From Trebonia sp963773105 (GTDB lineage: Bacteria > Actinomycetota > Actinomycetes > Streptosporangiales > Streptosporangiaceae), in contig CAVZAA010000004.1 of NCBI GenBank assembly GCA_963773105.1, positions 248,001-312,000 of the forward strand: DNA of 64,000 bases, read 5' to 3'. Shown piece after piece: positions 27,028-35,000 of this stretch. Both the position numbers and the translations under genes were made by a program. How positions within the stretch are numbered: the first letter of the stretch is position 1; each line of letters begins with the position of its first letter. The notes beneath the pieces were generated by a model. The model saw only the letters and a program-made list of their open reading frames with translations. It did no database searches and was not told the DNA's origin.

Positions 27028-27220
27028 CGATATCCCCTCCGTCCTCGCCGCGTTGCCCGGGATATATGACATCTCAGGTTTTGCCGGTATTTTGCACGCT
27101 CGAACCGCTGATAACAACGCACGGCGACAGGACCTGAGGTATGCGGTCACGAGCATACCAACCTTGCGATTCACAAACAAGGATTTTCACATACAGCGTC
27201 AGAGGTCTCGGTGAATATCG

Positions 27221-27550
27221 CTACGAATCGGACTCACCGGGGCCCGTCGCGTCGTCGAACTCGCCGTTCTTCGCGCCGTCGAGAAAGCAGTCCCATTCAT
27301 TCCTGTCGAACACGAGGATGCGCCCGGCCGGATCGCCCGCCACCCGCATCAGCACCCAGTCGCCGCGGGTCCAGCGCACGCTGAGCGGAAGGGCGATCTC
27401 GATCGACCCGTCGCCCTCCCCGGACCGCTGCCAGACCAGGCGAGCCAGGTCGATGCCGAGCTCGTCCGGAGTTGGCTTGCCCTCAGTGCCCGTTTCTGCC
27501 TCGACTCCGATGCTGATGGTGTCCGCCGTGACGCCGACCGAGGAGTTCAT
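27221..27550 (-). CDS. DUF397-like small protein
   Basis: 109 residues. The C-terminal part (GDPAGRILVFDRNEWDCFLDGAKNGEFDD, shown here as RILVFDRNEWDCFLDG) matches the end of DUF397 proteins, while the first half is longer and more acidic than usual. The ATG at 27550 shares its A with the methyltransferase stop (TGATG), so it is coupled to it. It may be a second partner for the XRE regulator or a methyltransferase accessory. Confidence 0.7.
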   Translation of the reverse strand: MNSSVGVTADTISIGVEAETGTEGKPTPDELGIDLARLVWQRSGEGDGSIEIALPLSVRWTRGDWVLMRVAGDPAGRILVFDRNEWDCFLDGAKNGEFDDATGPGESDS

Positions 27551-28371
27551 CACGGGATCCTCGCCACCGCGCAGTACAGCCAGCGAGACCCGTCACTGTC
27601 AGCGAGCTGCACGTCCTCGGCGCCCCAGAGGCCACTGTACGTGAGCGCAGGCACGCCGCCCTGGTACGGGGGGACGATCTCAAGCCCGTCGAAGAACCGC
27701 CCTATCTCGGTCTTCGAGCGAAAGTACATCTGCTCGGTCGCCTGGTCGAACACCCGTCGAAACCCGTCGACGGCCACCGGCGGCTTGGCGTCATCGGTGA
27801 TGTGCGACAGCGACAGATAGCCGCCTGACCCGACGGCGCGCACGTAGCGCGAGACCAGGCCCCACGGATCGGAGGCGTCGGAGACGAACATCAGCACGGC
27901 CGTCATCAGCAGGCCGGTCGGCTCCCCGCTGTCGAGGAGCGCGCGCACACTCGGGTGACCGAGGATCGCGTCGGGTTCGCGCAGGTCACCACAGAGCACA
28001 CTGACCGAGCCCTCGTCGATGATCGTCTGACTGTAGAGTTCCACCATCGGGTCATTGTCCACATAAACGACGCGCGCGTCCGGGTGGATTTTCTTGACCA
28101 CCTCGTGTGTGTTCCCAATGGTGGGCAAGCCGGAGCCGATATCGATAAACTGCCTGACCCCCTGCCGGGCGATCCAGGCCGCCGCCCGCTGGTGGAACCC
28201 CCGGTTCGACCAGGCGCAGTCCTTAATCTCCGGGACCGCGGCCAAGATGCGCTTCGCGGCTTCCTCGTCAACGTCAAAATGACTGGTCCCACGGAGCATG
28301 TAATCGTAGATCCGCGCCGGGGAGGGCTTGGTCGTGTCCAGGCCCTCCGGAAGACGCAAAGCCTTGCTCAT
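27550..28371 (-). CDS. SAM-dependent methyltransferase (actinobacterial DUF574 family)
   Basis: 273 residues. PSPARIYDYMLRGTSHFDVD at the N-terminus and the SAM site FIDIGSGLPTIGNTHEVV, then VVYVDNDPMVE, define the DUF574/Methyltransf_19 family, abundant in actinomycetes and mostly uncharacterised. The ATG at 28371 is preferred to a TTG one codon earlier. It starts a two-gene unit with the DUF397-like gene. The target is unknown. Confidence 0.9.
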   Translation of the reverse strand: MSKALRLPEGLDTTKPSPARIYDYMLRGTSHFDVDEEAAKRILAAVPEIKDCAWSNRGFHQRAAAWIARQGVRQFIDIGSGLPTIGNTHEVVKKIHPDARVVYVDNDPMVELYSQTIIDEGSVSVLCGDLREPDAILGHPSVRALLDSGEPTGLLMTAVLMFVSDASDPWGLVSRYVRAVGSGGYLSLSHITDDAKPPVAVDGFRRVFDQATEQMYFRSKTEIGRFFDGLEIVPPYQGGVPALTYSGLWGAEDVQLADSDGSRWLYCAVARIP

Positions 28372-28788
28372 CAAGGGCCTCCGGGGGTCGTCTGGTGCGG
28401 CTCGCAGCCAGTTTTACACGCAGATCAACCTCTCGGAATGAATTGGCGCGAAGATCGGCAGTTCTACCTAGCGCACCTTAACCACCTAGTTACAATCCTG
28501 GGTCGGCCGCACGCTCTCCGTATCGCCCTCTTGGTTCTAGTGAAAATTCAAAACCATTCATATCGAACGGTCCCGTGCTCCGCCCGCACGGCGCGTAAAT
28601 TGTCTTCATAGGGATCGCCGCGGCCAGCTCAGCCATTCTTAGGGCCGAAGCTGCGCCGACGAATCGAACATATTGCCCGTCGAGGCGTACGACTTCGGCC
28701 CTGAGCCGGCGGCCGGGAGCAGTGGCGTCTCGCGTGATTGAATGCACACGAGTACGCACAAAGCAACAAAATAACCCTTGGAGGCCGG
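28372..28788. other. Intergenic stretch between divergent methyltransferase and protease genes
   Basis: About 417 bp with no supported gene. It contains one good copy of the dispersed ~30-bp motif (28542-28573) and AT-rich sequence near 28440-28500 that may hold the methyltransferase promoter. Confidence 0.5.
28542..28573 (-). repeat. Dispersed ~30-bp intergenic motif, copy 3
   Basis: On the minus strand GGGACCGTTCGATAT-GAAT-GGTTTTGAATTTTC, essentially the consensus. Confidence 0.65.
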
Positions 28789-29940
28789 GTGTCCCGACGG
28801 AGCGGGTATCAGGCGAGCGCGGCGGTGCTAGGGGTGCTCGCCGGAATCGGCGTACTCGCCGCCGCCATGATGATCGGCGTTGCCGAGGCTGGCGGGACCG
28901 CGCAGCCGGCCCGTGCGACCTTGGTCGACGCGAGCGCGGCCGGCCCCGGGACGGGGATCACCTACCAAGTGAGCGGGGCGTCGCAGCGCGAGGCGCTGAT
29001 CCACTGGACGCCGCAGCGGATGCAGGGTGCGACGGCGGCGGCGCTCCCCCGCAGCCTGACGCTCACCGAGTTGCCCACGGTGACCCGCACGCCGACTCGG
29101 CCAACGCAAAGCCGGCCGACTCCTGAGGTCACCGCGCCCAGGGGGACTCCGAGGGCGGTCCCGTTCTCCGGGTCGCCGACCACCGGGGTGCTCTTCTACA
29201 CGACCGGCGGCAAGAATCACTTCTGCACCGCCTCGGTGGTGGACTCGACCGCCGACGACCTGGCGCTCACGGCGGCGCACTGCGTGTACTGGAAAGGGTT
29301 CGCGGCCAACATCGAGTACGTGCCCGGCTACCACAACGGAAAGCAGCCCTACGGGGCGTGGCCGGTCAAAACCATCACGATCGCGAGCGGCTGGAAGCTC
29401 TCGCACAACCCCGACCTCGACTTCGCCTTCCTCACGCTCGCCTCCACCGGCGGCAAGCAGATCCAGGCGCACACCGGCGGCCTCACCATCGGGTTCACCC
29501 GCTGGTACAGCGAGAAGATCGAGGTCATCGGCCACAACGACAGCGACGGCGAGCCCATCCGCTGCGCGACCAAGAGCTTCAAGTTCCGCACCGGGCAGAT
29601 GGAGTTCTACTGCCACGGGTTCTGGACCGGCACCAGCGGCGGACCGTGGATCATCGGCTACAACGCCAGGAACGGGACCGGCACCGTGTTCGGCGTAATC
29701 GGCGGCTACGAACTCGGCGGGGACTACGAGTGGGCCTCCTACAGCTCCTACTTCGGGTCGGCCACGCGCGTCCTTTACCAGCAGGCCGAGCGCCAGGCCA
29801 CGCCCCACCCGACCCCGACGCCAACGCCCTCCAAGTCCCCGACAACCGCGCTGCCCATGGCCGTGCCCGCGGTATCGCCGACCCCGACCACGGCGGCATC
29901 GGTCAGCACGACGTACCCGGCCCCCGTCCTCCCCGGGTAG
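28789..29940 (+). CDS. Secreted trypsin-like serine protease
   Basis: 383 residues with a basic N-terminus and hydrophobic signal segment (AAVLGVLAGIGVLAAAMM), a Thr/Pro-rich propeptide or linker, then the catalytic domain: His in LTAAHCVYW, Asp in NPDLDFAFL, Ser in GTSGGPW. It ends in a Pro/Thr/Ser-rich tail. Cysteines flanking the triad suggest disulfides, fitting secretion. The GTG at 28789 is chosen because GGAGG lies 4 nt upstream and it leads directly into the signal peptide; the longer TTG start at 28738 lacks both. It is monocistronic. Confidence 0.9.
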   Translation: MSRRSGYQASAAVLGVLAGIGVLAAAMMIGVAEAGGTAQPARATLVDASAAGPGTGITYQVSGASQREALIHWTPQRMQGATAAALPRSLTLTELPTVTRTPTRPTQSRPTPEVTAPRGTPRAVPFSGSPTTGVLFYTTGGKNHFCTASVVDSTADDLALTAAHCVYWKGFAANIEYVPGYHNGKQPYGAWPVKTITIASGWKLSHNPDLDFAFLTLASTGGKQIQAHTGGLTIGFTRWYSEKIEVIGHNDSDGEPIRCATKSFKFRTGQMEFYCHGFWTGTSGGPWIIGYNARNGTGTVFGVIGGYELGGDYEWASYSSYFGSATRVLYQQAERQATPHPTPTPTPSKSPTTALPMAVPAVSPTPTTAASVSTTYPAPVLPG

Positions 29941-30086
29941 GCCACATCCGCCACTTCGACCACAACGCCCCCTGTCACCACGTCTTCGACGGGCTCGGTC
30001 GGCACCGCCTACTGGCTCCGATCCTCGTCGGCTAGGCCTGCACCTACATACCAGGTAGGCGCACCCCTTTAATAGGCCGAGGTCAG

Positions 30087-30587
30087 GCCTGTCGCCTACG
30101 CCATCGACCCCACCATTCACACCTTTCACAGCTGCCCCCATCTCTCTATCGGTTCTGACCACTTGGTTCACCTTTCTATCAGTTTTGACCACGAAAATCG
30201 GACAATTCGGACGCTAAAGTGGTGAGAACCGATAGGAAGATGAAAAATGGTCAGAAGTGATAGGAAGCTGACCGGGCTTTGCGCCTTCGCGCCTTCGGCC
30301 ACCCGAGCAAAGGGGGAAGCGAAGAAGCGCGATCCTGTCGGTGGCGTAGTGACACGGGCTCGGACCGGCAGATGGCGCAGCTGAGAGGCTCCAGGAACTC
30401 CAGCACCTGTCGGCAACGCCACCGACACTAAACGCGACCTGTCAGCGACGCCACCGACACCAATAGGGGCGGTCGATGGCGTAGGCGACAGGAGCCCGGA
30501 CCTGTCGGTGGCGTAGGTGACAGGGGCTCGGCGGACGCCGCTGGCCGGTGACTAGGACGGGATCCCGTGGGTGGCTTAGGTGACAGG
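30087..30587. repeat. Cluster of seven related hairpin units
   Basis: Units of ~24 bp built on CCTGTC-N2-TGGCGTAGGTGACAGG, occurring in both orientations near 30088, 30334, 30406, 30438, 30471, 30501 and 30565. The last two share a further ~10 bp (GGCTCGGCGGACGCCG). Each unit is an imperfect palindrome. Spacing is irregular (30-250 bp). Confidence 0.65.
30143..30267. repeat. Nested inverted-repeat element, copy 2
   Basis: Same arm order as 17431-17557: forward arms at 30143 and 30172, reverse arms at 30219 and 30247, all variants of CTATCGGTTCTGACCAC. Its centre matches copy 1 best when reverse-complemented, so the two copies are in opposite orientation. Confidence 0.75.
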
Positions 30588-30608
30588 GGCTCGGCGGACG
30601 CCGGTGGG

Positions 30609-31100
30609 TTAGAGGACCTTGGTGCCGTACATCTCGCCTAGGGGGTCGGCTAGTAGTTCCAGGCGGACGCCGTCCGGGTCCTTGAAGTACAGCGAGGTGC
30701 CGCTCGCTTCGGTAAAGGGGACTCCGGCGTCGGTCAGCTTGGTCCTGAGGTGGGACCACTGCTCCGGGGTGACGGAAATGGCAATGTGGTTGATGTTGCC
30801 GAGCGTCTCCATGTACGGGCCCAGGTCGAGGCCGGGGAAGTCGAAGAACGCCAGCAGGTTGCCGTTGCCCACGTCGAAGAAGAAGTGCGTCGAGCCCTTG
30901 TAGTCGCGGTTGCCGAAGAGTTCGGTGAGCGGGAACTCCAGGATGCCCTGGTAGAACTTGATCGTCTGCTCGACATCGGAGCAGATCAGCGCGGCGTGGT
31001 GGATGCCGCGGGCGGAGGTTGCGGGCCGCCCGGGGGTGATGTAGGCGGCCTCAAGGCGAGCGCGCTCGGCCTTGATCGCGTCCAGGTCGATCTCGGTCAT
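30609..31100 (-). CDS. VOC-superfamily (glyoxalase/dioxygenase-fold) protein
   Basis: 163 residues. GIHHAALICSDVEQTIKFYQ starts the vicinal-oxygen-chelate fold and SLYFKDPDGVRLELL is its metal-ligand C-terminal strand; His, His and Glu ligands are all visible (HHAAL, NHIAI, RLELL). Members include glyoxalases, ring-cleavage dioxygenases and resistance proteins; which applies is unclear. ATG start MTEIDLDAIK. It is transcribed alone, downstream of the Ohr-like gene by 116 bp. Confidence 0.88.
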   Translation of the reverse strand: MTEIDLDAIKAERARLEAAYITPGRPATSARGIHHAALICSDVEQTIKFYQGILEFPLTELFGNRDYKGSTHFFFDVGNGNLLAFFDFPGLDLGPYMETLGNINHIAISVTPEQWSHLRTKLTDAGVPFTEASGTSLYFKDPDGVRLELLADPLGEMYGTKVL

Positions 31101-31186
31101 CGGCTTACCTCCAGGTCCGTGCGGGGATGGTCACGGGTCATCGTTCCCCTGGGCCACGGAGTAATGCGGGGATGCGGCGGAGCAAC

Positions 31187-31218
31187 GGTCCGTTCGATAT
31201 CCCCGGAATTTGAATTTC
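31187..31218 (+). repeat. Dispersed ~30-bp intergenic motif, copy 4
   Basis: GGTCCGTTCGATAT-CCCC-GGAATTTGAATTTC. It overlaps the last codon of the Ohr-like gene by two bases. Confidence 0.6.
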
Positions 31219-31636
31219 AGAGAACGCGCAGCTCGACGCTGATGTTGCCTCTGGTCGCACGGGAGTAGGGGCAGACCTGGTGCGCCGCCTCGGCGAACTC
31301 GCGGACCTTCTCCCGCTCCATGCCGGGGACGTGGATGACCAGCGTCACGATCAGGCCGAAGGCGTCGCCGTCGGGGCCGATGCCGACCTGCGCGGTCACC
31401 GTGGAGTCGCCCAGGGAGGCGTGCTCGCGGCCCGCGACCAGGCGCAGTGCGCTGTGAAAGCAGGCGGCGTAGCCGGCCGCGAACAGCTGCTCGGGGTTGG
31501 ACCCGGCGCCCGTGCCGCCCATCTCCGGGGGGAACGCCAGGTCCAGGTCGATCTTGTGATCGGAGGAGGCGACGTGGCCGTTTCGGCCATCGCCGGTTGA
31601 GGTCGCCTCGGCGGTGTAAAGAACCTTGTCGGGCAT
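31217..31636 (-). CDS. Organic hydroperoxide resistance protein (Ohr/OsmC family)
   Basis: 139 residues. Thiol peroxidase that reduces organic and lipid hydroperoxides. Both catalytic cysteines are present, in YAACFHSAL and HQVCPYSRAT, and NPEQLFAAGYAACF is the Ohr signature. The ATG at 31636 (MPDKVLYTAEAT) begins the conserved sequence; the frame extends to 31729 without conservation. No MarR-type OhrR regulator is adjacent. Confidence 0.93.
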   Translation of the reverse strand: MPDKVLYTAEATSTGDGRNGHVASSDHKIDLDLAFPPEMGGTGAGSNPEQLFAAGYAACFHSALRLVAGREHASLGDSTVTAQVGIGPDGDAFGLIVTLVIHVPGMEREKVREFAEAAHQVCPYSRATRGNISVELRVL

Positions 31637-31818
31637 ACCCAGGAGACTATCGCGATGGGCCCGTCGCGGCAGGGGCTCGCAGAGGGTCGCGGCGGCCGTG
31701 ATCGCCGGCGGGCACGGAGGTTCGGTCACGTTCGGTATGCTGAGCAGGTTCTTCTTCTCGCGGACTGCGACCTACGTGTAGCCGTTGCGTGACCTTCGCC
31801 ATGCACAATGGTCATCGA

Positions 31819-31892
31819 GCGCCCGTAGCTCAGTCGGATAGAGCGGCTGCCTTCTAAGCAGCGGGTCGCGGGTTCGAATCCTGCCGGGCGCA
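31819..31892 (+). tRNA. tRNA-Arg (anticodon UCU)
   Basis: Cloverleaf is complete: acceptor GCGCCCG/CGGGCGC with discriminator A, D arm GCTC...GAGC, anticodon stem GCTGC/GCAGC with loop CTTCTAA (anticodon TCT at 31853-31855), T arm GCGGG/CCTGC with TTCGAAT. CCA is not encoded. Its 3' half is duplicated at 50614-50660. Confidence 0.95.
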
Positions 31893-31895
31893 CTT
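31849..31895 (+). repeat. Left attachment site (attL) within tRNA-Arg
   Basis: 47-bp direct repeat shared with 50614-50660 with one mismatch (TTCGAATCC here, TTCAAATCC there). It covers the anticodon loop to the tRNA 3' end, the classic target of tyrosine integrases. Confidence 0.85.
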
Positions 31896-32061
31896 TCTAT
31901 TTTCAGCACCGTTTGCCCAGGTCAAGTCCCATGGCGGCGTGCAAGCCGATCACATCACAGTGTCTCGGCTGACGCGGCCCCTGCTCTAACGCAAGGTAGT
32001 TCCTGCAGTTCGAGGCGATATTTCGCGATTTGCTGTGACCCGCTGCCGCCATGGCAGCGGA
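31896..32061 (+). repeat. Left flank segment homologous to the DNA beyond attR
   Basis: Shares CCCAGGTCAAGTCC, GCAAGCCGATCAC, TAGTTCCTG, GCGATATTTCG and GTGACCCGCTGCCGCC in order with 50661-50815, with interspersed mismatches. Homology therefore continues past the 47-bp core. Confidence 0.7.
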
Positions 32062-32112
32062 TCGCGTAAACACCTTCCTCTGACCAGCTGATTTATGCTG
32101 CGGATCCGCGTT

Positions 32113-32133
32113 GGGAGCCAAACGGGGAGCCAA
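32113..32133 (+). repeat. Paired GGGAGCCAA repeat, left (possible integrase arm site)
   Basis: GGGAGCCAA-ACG-GGGAGCCAA, 218 bp inside the left core. The same arrangement (spacer ACT) occurs at 50487-50507. Confidence 0.6.
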
Positions 32134-32201
32134 GGGAGGTTGGAGGTTCCGTCTTGCCGGAACCAGCCCGGGCCGGTGGATGGACAAGAGCTGCATCCGT
32201 T

Positions 32202-32218
32202 ATGCATAATGAATGCAT
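32202..32218 (+). promoter_or_regulatory. Palindromic operator / leaderless promoter of vapBC
   Basis: ATGCAT-AATGA-ATGCAT overlaps the antitoxin start codon. CATAAT at 32205-32210 lies 6 nt before the ATG, the spacing of a leaderless -10. VapB-type antitoxins normally bind such a palindrome. Confidence 0.5.
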
Positions 32219-32462
32219 GCCGTTGATTCAGATTCGCGACGTCCCCGAGCCCGTCCGGGACGAACTTGCCAGGAAGGCCGCCGCCGCCGGGCAGTCCATG
32301 CAGGCGTACCTGCTGGGCGAGCTGAGCAAGCTCGCCGAGCGGCCGAGCATGGCCGAGATCGTCGCCCGGGCGCAGGCCCGGGCAAGGGCCACCGGGTCCA
32401 CCGTGACGATGAACGATGCCGTCGCCGCGGTACGCGCCGCACGCGACCGGCAGGAACCGTGA
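32217..32462 (+). CDS. FitA/VapB-type antitoxin (ribbon-helix-helix)
   Basis: 81 residues. The N-terminal strand-helix-helix (PLIQIRDVPEPVRDELARKA) is a ribbon-helix-helix DNA-binding domain of the FitA type; the C-terminal part (AEIVARAQARARATG) wraps the toxin. The ATG at 32217 is chosen over one at 32202 because conservation begins there and a -10 hexamer sits 6 nt before it. It overlaps the toxin start by GTGA. Confidence 0.88.
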   Translation: MPLIQIRDVPEPVRDELARKAAAAGQSMQAYLLGELSKLAERPSMAEIVARAQARARATGSTVTMNDAVAAVRAARDRQEP

Positions 32463-32854
32463 GCGGATACGTCCTGGACGCATCCGTCGCCGTCACCGCG
32501 CTGACCGAGCCGGGAAGCCCGGCGGCGGCCCTGCTGTCCGGAAACGACGCCGCCTTCCAGGTTCCCTCGATCTTCGACGCCCAAGTGCTCAGCGCCCTGC
32601 GCGGCCTGGTCCGCGGCGGAAAGTTCGACTCCGCCGCCGCTGCGGACCTCGTCGTCGACCTCATGGTGCTTCCCGTCGACCGATGGCACATGTCACCCCT
32701 GCTCCCGCGCATGTGGGAACTGCGCGAGAACCTCACGCCCTACGATGCCGCCTACGTGGCCCTGGCCGAGCTGGCCGGGGCCATCCTCGTCACCGGCGAC
32801 GAGCGCATCACCGCCGCGCCGCGCACACGCTGCGAGATTCAGATCATCAAGTAG
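32459..32854 (+). CDS. VapC-type PIN-domain ribonuclease toxin
   Basis: 131 residues. PIN-fold acidic residues are visible: Asp in YVLDASVAV, Glu/Asp in the middle helix, Asp in YDAAYVALAE and Asp in VTGDERI. VapC toxins cleave tRNA or rRNA and are held inactive by the cognate antitoxin. The GTG start overlaps the antitoxin stop, ensuring coupled synthesis. Length is typical. Confidence 0.9.
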   Translation: MSGYVLDASVAVTALTEPGSPAAALLSGNDAAFQVPSIFDAQVLSALRGLVRGGKFDSAAAADLVVDLMVLPVDRWHMSPLLPRMWELRENLTPYDAAYVALAELAGAILVTGDERITAAPRTRCEIQIIK

Positions 32855-32924
32855 ACGCGTCCGTTGCCCTGACCGTTAAGTCACGTCAAGCCCTCTGCGG
32901 GCCGCGCCATCGCGTACCGACCCC

Positions 32925-33118
32925 TTCCTCACCCTGTCCGAGAACGGCTATCAGGAGCTCCTCGCCACGGTGGCAGCCAGGCAGATCCTCGGAGGACCGC
33001 CTACGACGCGCTGATCGCCTTCGCCGCCGAGCACAACGCGACTCTCCTGAGCCTCGACCAGCGGGCTGCGGCGACCTACGAGACCGTCGGCTCCCACGTG
33101 GAGCAACTACTCGGCTAG
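32925..33118 (+). pseudogene. C-terminal fragment of a second VapC/PIN toxin
   Basis: ENGYQELLATVAARQILGG then, in another frame, AYDALIAFAAEHNATLLSLDQRAAATYE: the last two PIN motifs with LSLD as the final acidic site. The N-terminal half is missing and one frameshift lies near 32997. No antitoxin gene precedes it. Confidence 0.65.
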
Positions 33119-33319
33119 CGACACTCGGCTACCGGCGCCATACGGCCATACACCGGACCTGAGCGCGCACGACAGGCGCAGCCATCCCGGAGACGCGCTC
33201 GCAAGGAGATGGTCACGGCCGCGACCGCCGGGTACCTAGCGACGATCCGCGCACCGTCGCCGCGGCGACGCCGCAGGCTGCAGCAGGCGGTGGCGACGAC
33301 CCTCAGGGCGATTCGGTTG

Positions 33320-33570
33320 GCTGTACCGGGTGACCAGGCCAGGCGCGTGTCGTCTTCGAAGACCGCGCCCGTCGGCCCGTCCGCGCCGAGGGTCGCGAGT
33401 CGCACGGCCACCTCGGCGCTCCCTTGCGGGGTGCCGCGGAAATCGTTGAAGTGGGTGGCGACGACTCCGGGCGCTGCTCCGTTCACCTTGACAGGCGTGC
33501 CGGCTAGCTCTCGGGCGTAATGCACGGTCAGGGCGTTTAGTGCCGTCTTGGAACTGGAGTAGACCATCGG
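33320..33570 (-). pseudogene. C-terminal half of a short-chain dehydrogenase
   Basis: VYSSSKTALNALTVHYAREL contains the catalytic Tyr-x3-Lys helix, followed by the VNGAAPGVVATHFNDFRGT substrate-loop region and the end strand TGAVFEDDTRLAW. The Rossmann half with the glycine-rich NAD site is absent; the sequence upstream is unrelated. It is therefore a truncated, non-functional copy. Confidence 0.75.
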
Positions 33571-33673
33571 TCGGCGGCGGAGAACTGGCGCAGCCGGATC
33601 CGCTTGGGTTCCCAGCGGCGGGCCGTGCCGTCTAGGGCGAGCATCTGGGTCCAGGCCAGCAGCGCGCAGGCCG

Positions 33674-34330
33674 GCGTACTTCCCCGAGGTCTGGGCGGAC
33701 TCGTACACCCCGTCCCCGGTCGACCTGTACGAGACCGGCGGGATCTCCTCGTCCACCACCTATGACAACCAGCCGTCGTGGGGCACCAAGCTAGGCTCGG
33801 ATGACGTCTGGAACTCCTCCGACACCATCGGCGGCGCTTCCGGCTGCCCGATCGGCGCCAAGGACGTCTCTTACAACATCGCGTCGGTGGCCGCGTCCGA
33901 CGCCGCGACCAAGTCCGGGTCGTTCCCGGCCTTCAACGTGGGCCTGAAGGCGGAGGCCACCTCCGGTGTCGGCTGGAAGCTGTTCGCCGACCCCGGCTCC
34001 GCGATCGACGAGAACGCCTCGCTGACTACCACCTACGCGACCCCGCCGATCACGCCTACCCTGTCCACCTCGGACGACGCGGACTGCGCGAAGGGCACGT
34101 CCGTGGACGGCGACGGGAACATCACCTTCATCGCCAGCGGCCAGGACGCGCAGAAGATCGCCCCGACGGTCAGCTACGACATCTACGCGGCCGGGAACAC
34201 CAGCGACACCATCAAGTCGGCGTCCGCCTCCTGCTCGATCAGCGGCACCGCCTACAAGGCCACCCTGCAGCTGACAGCCGCCCAACTGGAGACCGTCGAC
34301 TCCAGTTACGGGCCGACGCCGAGGTGGTGA
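33674..34330 (+). pseudogene. Fragment of a secreted DNRLRE-type repeat protein
   Basis: YFPEVWADSYTPSPVDLYETGG, SSDTIGGASGCPIGAKDVSYN and GLKAEATSGVGWKLF (each a separate segment) resemble large DNRLRE/cell-surface proteins of actinomycetes, with Thr/Ser-rich Ig-like stretches after them. No start, signal peptide or complete domain set is present, and the frame begins directly after SDR-unrelated sequence. The following ~150 bp (DAEVVIDCQLNGGSPVTVAA) continue similar repeat sequence in another frame, so it is decayed. Confidence 0.6.
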
Positions 34331-34480
34331 TCGACTGCCAGCTCAACGGCGGCAGCCCGGTCACCGTCGCCGCCGCAACCAGTTCCCCCTACACGGGGCG
34401 ACATCACCCATCACCCCGACCCGGGTCACCAACGTGCTGACGGTGGTCGCGATCGCGGCCGGGGACGCTGTTGGGGAGAC

Positions 34481-34930
34481 CTACACCTGCTGGATCACGG
34501 CGGCCGCCCGGCGGCCGCCGTGATCCAGGACATGACCGGCGACGGCGTCGAGGACCTGCTCACGGTCGGCAGCGGCACCACCGGTAGCGCCCGGGCCTGT
34601 GGCTCGCACGTCGCCGCCGGGCATCGGCAACCGCACGCCCTCCGCGCCGACGAGCGACCACGCGTGCAGCGACGGCGGCATGACGGTGACCCGCCTGCCC
34701 GCCAGGCAGCGCGCAACCTCCAGCGCGGTCGTCCCGCTATCGAGGACGACCGACTCCCCCTCGGCCAGCAGGTCGGCGGCGACCCGCTCGATACGGCGCT
34801 TGGCATCCCCGGCCGCCACCCCCCGAATCTGGAACGGCGGATCCTCCGCTCGCAGCAGCTGGCTGATCGCCCCGCCCCGCACCCTGCGGGCCACCCCCTG
34901 GGCGACCAGGGCTGTGATGTGCGTACGCAC
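34481..34930 (-). pseudogene. DeoR/GlpR-family regulator fragment
   Basis: VRTHITALVAQGVARRVRGGA is the second half of a DeoR winged helix, and AADLLAEGESVVLDSGTTAL is the start of the sugar-phosphate sensor domain (the SGTT loop binds the ligand). Both the N-terminal helix and the rest of the sensor domain are missing. It lies just below the sugar transporter operon and may once have regulated it. Confidence 0.7.
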
Positions 34931-35000
34931 ATGCTGGATGTTCGATTCGCTTGGGCCTCGCTGCGCGATGCTGCGACGGCGTCTTCTAGCAGCGCGGCTG

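Larger units (their letters stand above)
29941..30608. other. Palindrome-rich intergenic stretch
   Basis: About 670 bp without a gene, between the convergent protease and VOC genes. It is almost filled by two repeat structures: the nested inverted repeat at 30143-30267 and seven hairpin units between 30087 and 30587. Confidence 0.6.

Noticed and set aside
30087..30587. CRISPR array
   Set aside because: Units are palindromic, in both orientations and irregularly spaced, with no cas genes.
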